Positions 58,343 to 64,000 of a stretch of DNA of 64,000 bases are shown here, piece by piece. Positions within the stretch are counted from its first letter, which is position 1. Each line of letters starts with the position of its first letter. This DNA is from Enterococcus pallens ATCC BAA-351 (GTDB lineage: Bacteria > Bacillota > Bacilli > Lactobacillales > Enterococcaceae): NCBI RefSeq assembly GCF_000407485.1, contig NZ_ASWD01000001.1, positions 1,054,001 through 1,118,000 on the forward strand, read 5' to 3'. A program made the translations under genes and the position numbers. Below the pieces are notes generated by a model. That model had not been told where the DNA came from and ran no database searches. It was given only the letters and a program-made list of their open reading frames with translations.

Positions 58343-58945
58343 ATGAGAATTCTAGTTGTCGGTGGAAATGGCACGATTGGAAAAGCAGTCGTGGCGAAAT
58401 TAGAAGCAGAAAATTATGAAGTTTTGACAGCAGGAAGAACGAGCGGAGATGTTCAAGTGGACATTACTTTGCCAGAAAGTATTGAGCAGATGTTTAAAAA
58501 GGTTGGGAATGTCGATGCGATTATTTCTACTGCAGGGGCAGCCAAAAAAGTTCTGGTTGAAGAGATGACACCAGAGGACAATATGGTGGCGGTTCAAAGC
58601 AAGCTGCTGGGACAGATTAATTTGGCGTTAATTGGACAAAAGTACTTGCGCAATAATGGAAGTATCACGTTGACTACCGGAGTGATGAAGGATGATCCGA
58701 TTGCGGCAGGTGCTTCTTCTGCGATGGCAAATGGCGGAGTGGCTGCTTTTGTTAAAGCCGCAGCAATTGATTACACGAGAGGCATTCGGATTAACTGCGT
58801 AAGTCCAAATGTTTTAGAAGAATCCTATGATCGCTTGAAAGAGTCTTTTAAAGGTTTTGTTCCAGTTCCGGCAGATCGCGTAGCGACAGCGTTTTTAAAG
58901 AGCGTGGCGGGGAAACAGACTGGCCAAGAGTATAAAGTCTATTAA
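58343..58945 (+). CDS. Short-chain dehydrogenase/reductase, small atypical type
   Basis: 200 aa from ATG 58343 (TTG 58340 is adjacent; AAGGA is 9 nt upstream of the ATG). Rossmann motif GGNGTIG at the N-terminus, DAIISTAGAA (NNAG-like) in the middle and RINCVSPNV downstream. The usual catalytic Tyr of YxxxK is replaced: the segment reads SAMANGGVAAFVKAAA, keeping only the Lys. It belongs to a short SDR group known from many bacteria; substrate unknown. Confidence 0.82.
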   Translation: MRILVVGGNGTIGKAVVAKLEAENYEVLTAGRTSGDVQVDITLPESIEQMFKKVGNVDAIISTAGAAKKVLVEEMTPEDNMVAVQSKLLGQINLALIGQKYLRNNGSITLTTGVMKDDPIAAGASSAMANGGVAAFVKAAAIDYTRGIRINCVSPNVLEESYDRLKESFKGFVPVPADRVATAFLKSVAGKQTGQEYKVY

Positions 58946-58966
58946 AAGTCTTTTTAAATAGTAAGA

Positions 58967-58999
58967 AGCCGTTCCTGTTTTGTTGAGGAACGGCTGTTT
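58967..58999 (+). terminator. Rho-independent terminator after SDR gene
   Basis: Stem AGCCGTTCC / GGAACGGCT followed by GTTTTCG. Confidence 0.85.
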
Positions 59000-59006
59000 T
59001 CGTCGG

Positions 59007-59222
59007 CTAAGTTTTATGAAAAGGAGAATCTTTTGAAGTAACCTCTTCTTCTTTAAATCGTTCTAATTCGCTTTCGATGAATTGATCCAATGGTTCTTTC
59101 TGATTGCTGGCCTGGTCCATTTGAAGAATTTCGTCAATGGATTCTTGCTCTAAAAACTTTCCTAACCCTTTGGCTAAATCCTTAGCCTGCCTCAGCATAA
59201 AATCTTTTTCAAATTCAGCCAT
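59007..59222 (-). CDS. Small helical hypothetical protein (71 aa)
   Basis: Starts after GAGGTG. The N-terminus (FEKDFMLRQAKDLAKGLGKFL) resembles the small Firmicutes proteins that begin DYIMRQIEDL...; the remainder is acidic and helical. No membrane segment. It follows the small membrane protein gene by 4 bp, so the two probably form an operon. Function unknown. Confidence 0.65.
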   Translation of the reverse strand: MAEFEKDFMLRQAKDLAKGLGKFLEQESIDEILQMDQASNQKEPLDQFIESELERFKEEEVTSKDSPFHKT

Positions 59223-59226
59223 CTCA

Positions 59227-59487
59227 TCACCTCAAAAATTGATAGTACTTCTTACTAATAAACAAAAGACCGAAAAGGGAGGCCAGCATGAAATTCATAC
59301 AAATGAAGAGTTTCCAATTTTGAATGGAACCAAAAAGTAGAAAGTTGTTTAGGGCACAATTGACTAACAAAACAATAGCAGCCGTTTGATAAGCTAAAAG
59401 ATCGGAACGTTCGTCATCCCCCATTTTAAACAGCAGGAAAAAAATACTCAGCACAAGAATAACCGAAAGTACACAGGCGAAAATCAA
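59227..59487 (-). CDS. Small three-helix membrane protein
   Basis: 86 aa from TTG; the exact start is uncertain. Three hydrophobic segments (VLSVILVLSIFFLLF, AAIVLLVNCALNNFLLF, FICMNFMLASLFGLLF). Such proteins are commonly encoded next to tiny XRE regulators, and the remnant of one lies just upstream. Function unknown. Confidence 0.65.
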   Translation of the reverse strand: MIFACVLSVILVLSIFFLLFKMGDDERSDLLAYQTAAIVLLVNCALNNFLLFGSIQNWKLFICMNFMLASLFGLLFISKKYYQFLR

Positions 59488-59530
59488 TAAATTATTGGAG
59501 AAACTTTCTCCTCTGCTGATAATTAGGTGA

Positions 59531-59634
59531 TCAATGGTCTTTATGGTTCACTGCTCCTTCCTCAACATATTCAAAAATCTCAGTAACATCAACATTGAAA
59601 AACTTGGCTATACGAAAGGCTAAAGAACAAATAA
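59531..59634 (-). pseudogene. C-terminal remnant of a small XRE-family regulator
   Basis: The minus-strand frame encodes SLAFRIAKFFNVDVTEIFEY and then VEEGAVNHKDH and a stop. This matches the C-terminal third of the approximately 65-70-aa XRE regulators that accompany small membrane proteins. A stop lies directly upstream in frame and the helix-turn-helix part is missing, so the gene is truncated. Confidence 0.6.
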
Positions 59635-59726
59635 CCTAACACTTTGACTGTTTTAACTGACCAATCGAACTCCTTAACTTCTGAGAAAGGGGTTACAATG
59701 ATATCAAATTTGAGGGGGAACATATT

Positions 59727-61949
59727 ATGCCAATTTCAGTTCATCAAGAGGGAAAAATGTTTCATTTATTTAATGATGAGATAAGCTACATCATTCAAGT
59801 ATTGTCAGATGGGACATTAGGAAATTTGTATTATGGAAAACAGATTACAGACCGAGAATCCTTTGATCATCTAATTGAGGCGGAGTATCGTCCGAATACA
59901 GCGTATGTAAACAAGGGGGATGTTAGCTTTTCAAGAGAGCATTTGCGGCAGGAATATCCCGTGTACGGATCTACAGATTTTCGTCACCCAGCCATTACTG
60001 TTCTGCAAGAAAATGGCAGTCGAATTTCGTCATTTGTGGTGAAAGGCTATACTGTTTTTAATGGAAAAAAAGAGCTGGAGCAGTTGCCAGCAACTTACGT
60101 TGAACAGAAGGATGAAGCAGCAACATTAGAGATTCAACTGTTGGATGAGCTGCTAAACTTGGAGCTTACACTAAGCTATACTATTTTTGAGCAGCTGCCG
60201 GTTGTGGCTCGATCGGCTAAGTTAATTAATCGGGGAGAGCAAAAGCTTCATCTGGAACAACTAATGAGTATGAGCTTGGATTTGCCGGATAGCAATTATG
60301 AGCTGCTTCAGCTTTCAGGTGCTTGGGGAAGAGAACGTCATTTGGAGTTTAGAAAGCTGGTCCCAGGAATTCAAAGTATCGAGAGCACTCGGGGGTCCTC
60401 CAGTCACTACCAAAATCCTTTTATTGCATTAAAGCGACCTGATTGTACTGAGCAAATGGGAGAGTCAATTGGCTTCAGTTTAGTCTATTCAGGGAATTTT
60501 CTGGCTCAGGTAGAAGTGGATACTTACAATGTTGCCCGAGTTTCATTGGGAATTAATCCTTTCAATTTTGATTGGGTGCTGGAACCAGGAGAAAGCTTTC
60601 AATCGCCAGAAGTGGTGATGACCTATAGCAGCAAAGGTTTGAATGGAATGAGCCAAAGCTATCATTGGCTGTATCGCAAACGGTTGGCTCGTGGTCAATG
60701 GCGAGATCAGGAGCGGCCAATTCTGATTAATAATTGGGAAGCAACTGGCATGGATTTTACTGAGGAGAAACTGATTGATTTTGCTAAGACGGCTTTCGAG
60801 GATGGTGTAGAATTGTTCGTATTGGATGATGGTTGGTTTGGTGGTCGTCGACATGAGCGTGCTGGTTTGGGGGATTGGTTTGCTAATAAGGAGCTTTTGC
60901 CTAATGGGATAAGTGGCTTGGCAGAACAAATTAATCAAATTGGTTTGTCCTTCGGTCTGTGGTTTGAGCCTGAGATGGTCAATGAGGACAGTGATCTTTA
61001 TCGGCAACATCCTGACTGGATTATTAAAGTACCTGATCGCACAGTTTCTCATGGCCGCCATCAGTATGTTTTGGATTTTAGTCGGGAAGAAGTAGTTGAA
61101 TCAATTTATCAAATGGTTGCTAAGGTATTAGGAGAAGCAAAGATCAGCTATGTTAAATGGGATATGAATCGGTGCATTACGGAAGCTTACTCAGAAAAAT
61201 TACCAGCTGAACGTCAAGGAGAGTTATTCCATCGTTATATACTGGGAGTGTATGCATTGTATGAACGCTTGACTTCAAATTTTCCACATATTCTGTTTGA
61301 ATTTTGTGCTTCAGGAGGCGGTCGTTTTGATCCAGGAATGCTGTACTATTCTCCTCAAGGCTGGACGAGTGATGATACAGATGCGGTTGAGCGATTGAAG
61401 ATTCAATACGGTACGTCTTTGGTTTATCCGTTGAGTTCGATGGGTGCACACGTATCAGCAGTACCAAATGAGCAATCTTTCCGGGAAGTATCGATGGAAA
61501 CACGAGGGAATGTAGCGGCTTTTGGCTCCTTTGGCTACGAATTGGATTTAAACCAGCTATCGGAAGCGGATCGGGAAATTATCAGGCAGCAAATCTGTTT
61601 TATCAAGGATTATCGCAAAATCATTCATCAAGGGAATTTTTATCGATTGGTTAGTCCCTTCGAGGGAAATTATTGTGCGTGGATGGTGGTGTCAGCAGAT
61701 AAGAAAACGAGTATTTTGGGGTATTATAAGATGCTAAATGAAGTCAATGGCCCCTTCTCACGTTTGCAGTTGAAGGGCTTAGCCCCAACAGCTGAGTATA
61801 CCAATGTTCAAACAGGACAGACTTATTTTGGTGATGAGTTAATGAATGTTGGTTTGGTGACTAGCGATACGTCGTGTGGGCAAATTATTGATGGACGAAA
61901 GAATTCTCATGATTTTGATTCTAGAATAGTTGTGCTGCAGTCAAAATAG
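59727..61949 (+). CDS. aga: Alpha-galactosidase, GH36
   Basis: 740 aa, the normal length of GH36 alpha-galactosidases. An N-terminal beta-sandwich domain is followed by a TIM barrel. The nucleophile Asp479 lies in YVKWDMNR, the acid/base is Asp549 or Asp550 in SDDTDA, and substrate-contact motifs LDDGWFGGR and LWFEPEMV are present. A C-terminal beta domain closes the chain. It has no signal peptide, so it cleaves alpha-1,6-galactosides (melibiose, raffinose) inside the cell after uptake. The start follows GAGGGGG. It sits convergent to the AraC regulator, with the sugar symporter beyond. Confidence 0.93.
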   Translation: MPISVHQEGKMFHLFNDEISYIIQVLSDGTLGNLYYGKQITDRESFDHLIEAEYRPNTAYVNKGDVSFSREHLRQEYPVYGSTDFRHPAITVLQENGSRISSFVVKGYTVFNGKKELEQLPATYVEQKDEAATLEIQLLDELLNLELTLSYTIFEQLPVVARSAKLINRGEQKLHLEQLMSMSLDLPDSNYELLQLSGAWGRERHLEFRKLVPGIQSIESTRGSSSHYQNPFIALKRPDCTEQMGESIGFSLVYSGNFLAQVEVDTYNVARVSLGINPFNFDWVLEPGESFQSPEVVMTYSSKGLNGMSQSYHWLYRKRLARGQWRDQERPILINNWEATGMDFTEEKLIDFAKTAFEDGVELFVLDDGWFGGRRHERAGLGDWFANKELLPNGISGLAEQINQIGLSFGLWFEPEMVNEDSDLYRQHPDWIIKVPDRTVSHGRHQYVLDFSREEVVESIYQMVAKVLGEAKISYVKWDMNRCITEAYSEKLPAERQGELFHRYILGVYALYERLTSNFPHILFEFCASGGGRFDPGMLYYSPQGWTSDDTDAVERLKIQYGTSLVYPLSSMGAHVSAVPNEQSFREVSMETRGNVAAFGSFGYELDLNQLSEADREIIRQQICFIKDYRKIIHQGNFYRLVSPFEGNYCAWMVVSADKKTSILGYYKMLNEVNGPFSRLQLKGLAPTAEYTNVQTGQTYFGDELMNVGLVTSDTSCGQIIDGRKNSHDFDSRIVVLQSK

Positions 61950-61978
61950 CAGGAGGACTAACGAAAACAACAAAAAGG

Positions 61979-62014
61979 CTGCTTCAATTTATCTGACTAG
62001 GTGAATTGAAGCAG
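61979..62014. terminator. Bidirectional terminator between alpha-galactosidase and AraC genes
   Basis: Arms CTGCTTCAATT / AATTGAAGCAG, flanked by AAAAAG and TCTTTATTT. Confidence 0.85.
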
Positions 62015-62028
62015 TCTTTATTTGCTAA

Positions 62029-62898
62029 TTACTCATGGTCAACGAGGGAAGCAGAATGTTCAAATAATTTTTGTCGGTCCTGTTCACTTTTGCGATATTG
62101 GGAGGGAGTCTTGCCAAATTTTCTTTTAAAAGCTTTAGCAAAAACTAGTGGGTCCTTATACCCACTGTATTCTGAAACATCCTCAATCCGTAATTGGCTA
62201 ATCCCTAATAATTCAGCAGCTCTTGTTAAACGATACTCGGTGATGTATTGCTGTAGGGTAGTCTGCATTTCACTTTTAAAGATGGTTGAAAGGTAGCTTC
62301 GATTTAAGGATAAGGCTTCAGCCAAGTTTTTGACTGTTAAATCAGTGGCATAATTCGATTTAATGTAGTCAATCGCATACTGGACATGGGGATTAACGGA
62401 CTTGTTGACAGCAACGGTACTGATATGTGATTGTTGCAGTAAAGATAGGAATTTGTAAAGCAGCGAAGAAAGCATCAGCTCTGATTGAACCGAAGTGTCT
62501 TCAAAAGAAAAAGTAGTTTCAATGATGGAGACTAATTGTTCCATCTGGTCAATTTTAAAGATGGGATGCTTGGCATCTAGGCCTAAGCCTTCTAAATAGA
62601 AGGTTGCCATTTCACCAGAAAAGGCCATCCAATAGTAACTCCAGGGGGACTCTCTATCTGCTTGATAAAAGGTTCGCTTATCTGGAGAAATCAAAAATCC
62701 TTGACCTTCTTTTACAGGATAAACCTGTCCGTCCACATGATAACTCCCCTTACCGTTGGTTACAATATGCACAATATGATTAGGTCTGACTGCGGGTCCA
62801 AAGCTGTGCAAGGCGCCACAAACCGCTTTTCCCGTGTACAAAAGGCGCAAATCTTTTTGTGTATCAAAGGCGTAAGTCTTTACAAAGGTTTTCTCCAT
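62029..62898 (-). CDS. AraC-family regulator of alpha-galactoside use
   Basis: 289 aa from the ATG at 62898, with AGGTGG upstream; an in-frame ATG at 62964 lies in the operator region. The N-terminal cupin-like sugar-sensing domain (HIVTNGKGSYHVDGQVYPVKEG) is followed by a C-terminal double helix-turn-helix (LTVKNLAEALSLNRSYLSTIFK; IEDVSEYSGYKDPLVFAKAFK). It resembles the MsmR/RafR activators that switch on raffinose/melibiose genes. Divergent from the symporter gene; the 119-bp shared region holds an operator and cre sites. Confidence 0.88.
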   Translation of the reverse strand: MEKTFVKTYAFDTQKDLRLLYTGKAVCGALHSFGPAVRPNHIVHIVTNGKGSYHVDGQVYPVKEGQGFLISPDKRTFYQADRESPWSYYWMAFSGEMATFYLEGLGLDAKHPIFKIDQMEQLVSIIETTFSFEDTSVQSELMLSSLLYKFLSLLQQSHISTVAVNKSVNPHVQYAIDYIKSNYATDLTVKNLAEALSLNRSYLSTIFKSEMQTTLQQYITEYRLTRAAELLGISQLRIEDVSEYSGYKDPLVFAKAFKRKFGKTPSQYRKSEQDRQKLFEHSASLVDHE

Positions 62899-62946
62899 TA
62901 TTTTCCACCTAACATTCTGACTGTATTTAATCACATTATACTCTGT

Positions 62947-62961
62947 GGTATCCGCTTTCAT
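62947..62961 (-). promoter_or_regulatory. cre site (CcpA), AraC/symporter intergenic region
   Basis: On the minus strand ATGAAAGCGGATACC matches the cre consensus WTGNAANCGNWNNCW at 14 of 15 positions. A second weaker copy, AGGTAAGCGCATACC, lies on the plus strand at 62981-62995 (13 of 15). Catabolite repression is expected. Confidence 0.65.
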
Positions 62962-62963
62962 CA

Positions 62964-62984
62964 ACCTATAATAGATTTATAGGT
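62964..62984. promoter_or_regulatory. Palindrome ACCTATA-N7-TATAGGT
   Basis: Perfect 7-bp arms between the divergent genes; a likely operator for the AraC regulator. Confidence 0.5.
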
Positions 62985-63017
62985 AAGCGCATACCGAACT
63001 GAAGGGAGAAATGATTA

Positions 63018-64000
63018 ATGAAAGTACCATTTAGAGAGAAATACGCATTCGGTTTAGGTGCGTTGGGAAAAGACGCTATTATCTGTTTTGTCGGCACTTT
63101 TTTAGCTTATTATTTTACAGATGTTTTGTACTTAACACCTGCTTTTGTAGGCGCTTTGTTTTTTGGGGCACGAATTTGGGATGCGATTAATGATCCTGTG
63201 ATGGGCATGATTATTGATAACACTCGAACGAAGCATGGGAAATTTCGAATTTGGCTGGTAATAGGAACGGTATTAAATGCTATTGTATTTGTTTTACTTT
63301 TTTCAACGTTTGGCTTAACTGGGAACAGCTTGTATATCTACGCTACTATCATGTATGTGTTATTTGGGATGACTTATACGATAATGGATGTTCCTTATTG
63401 GTCATGGCTGCCTAATCTAACAAGTGATCCGCAGGAACGGGAAAAAGTTTCAGTTATTCCGAGAATTTTCGCCAGCTTGGCTGGTTTGTTAGTGGGAACG
63501 TTTGGTCTGCAAATCGTGAATAAACTAGGTGGTGGAAATCAGCTTCAAGGTTTTCAAACAATTGCAGTGATTATTGCGGCTATTTTTATTGTATTAATTG
63601 GGATTACCGTAACTAATGTACCTGAGGCTGCTACCCTTGATCAAAAAAATGCACCTAAAATCACCATAAAGATGGCGGTAAATGTTATTAAGAAAAATGA
63701 TCAGCTATTGGCTTTTATCGGTTTACTGTTAACCTTTAATCTGTCGATACAGATTTTAAATGGCTTCATGATTTATTATTTTAAATATGTAGCGGGTAGT
63801 GAACGCTTATTCTCACTATTCTTCTTTACAATTTTTGCAGAGATGTTGGGATTGATGTTTTTTCCTAAAATTAGTCAAAAAATCAGCAGAGAGAAGACGT
63901 ATATTCTTGCCTGTGCTTTACCCGTTGCTGGCTTGACTCTTTTACTGGTGTCGGGCTTTATTGCACCAACAAATGTAGTTTTAACGATGGCTTCTGGTTT
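63018..64000 (+). CDS. GPH-family (MelB-like) sugar:cation symporter, 3' end outside window
   Basis: The frame is open from ATG 63018 (GAAGGGAGAA upstream) to the window end: 327 residues, about 70 percent of a normal MelB-type protein. Signature features are KYAFGLGALGKDAI, the cytoplasmic motif DAINDPVMGMIIDNTRTKHGKFR, and VPYWSWLPNL, with at least eight transmembrane segments. It imports melibiose or related glycosides with a cation. The divergent AraC gene and the alpha-galactosidase make up the rest of the locus. Confidence 0.93.
   Translation, partial: MKVPFREKYAFGLGALGKDAIICFVGTFLAYYFTDVLYLTPAFVGALFFGARIWDAINDPVMGMIIDNTRTKHGKFRIWLVIGTVLNAIVFVLLFSTFGLTGNSLYIYATIMYVLFGMTYTIMDVPYWSWLPNLTSDPQEREKVSVIPRIFASLAGLLVGTFGLQIVNKLGGGNQLQGFQTIAVIIAAIFIVLIGITVTNVPEAATLDQKNAPKITIKMAVNVIKKNDQLLAFIGLLLTFNLSIQILNGFMIYYFKYVAGSERLFSLFFFTIFAEMLGLMFFPKISQKISREKTYILACALPVAGLTLLLVSGFIAPTNVVLTMASG

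Overview
The window suggests a low-GC Gram-positive coccus of the Lactobacillales, most likely an Enterococcus or close relative. The support is LPXTG wall anchors with MucBP repeats, a KxYKxGKxW-like signal peptide, a DUF1149 protein, TATAAT-type promoters, AGGAGG ribosome sites, CcpA-type cre sites and LexA/DinR-type SOS boxes. The genus is an inference; no rRNA or housekeeping marker is present.

Layout. (1) 1-19,338, cassette A: the 3' part of a giant Ser-Asp (SD) repeat wall protein, its own class A sortase, two OmpR-type regulators with degenerate receivers, a HAD phosphatase, a nucleotidyltransferase-like/APH-kinase fusion, a CatB-type acetyltransferase, a Mur-ligase-like protein, a sugar-type nucleotidyltransferase, a WavE-like protein, a YheC/D-type ATP-grasp ligase, a secreted zinc peptidase and a circularly permuted D,D-peptidase-like protein. 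(2) 19,339-21,648: an orphan tyrosine recombinase between 25-bp inverted repeats, enclosing a strong promoter that currently points away from the downstream genes. This looks like a self-encoded invertible promoter switch. (3) 21,649-25,717: DUF1149, a secreted GH73/M23 wall hydrolase, two DivIVA-domain coiled-coil proteins and a 56-aa protein. (4) 25,860-32,813: a second giant SD adhesin, ending in LPKTN. (5) 32,896-57,222, cassette B: a diverged second copy of A with its own SD protein and sortase. It adds an alpha/alpha-toroid protein, a small membrane protein, a Ddl paralogue, and fusions of D,D-peptidase-like domains to CapA and to a Mur ligase. (6) 57,288-64,000: ordinary chromosome, with an XRE membrane regulator carrying Gly-pentad repeats, a short SDR, small genes, and an alpha-galactosidase / AraC regulator / GPH sugar symporter locus under likely CcpA control.

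How it may work (inference). Each cassette joins precursor-making enzymes (nucleotidyltransferases, kinase/phosphatase, Mur ligase, ATP-grasp or Ddl ligase, acetyltransferase) to proteins that could recognise D-Ala-D-Ala-like ends, plus a sortase-anchored SD stalk. The set resembles a second, peptidoglycan-like pathway that makes a peptide-bearing surface glycopolymer or decorates the SD stalk. The zinc peptidase genes carry a conserved promoter with an SOS box and a palindrome, which suggests damage-responsive control. The invertible segment would phase-vary the wall hydrolase/DivIVA block that lies between the cassettes.
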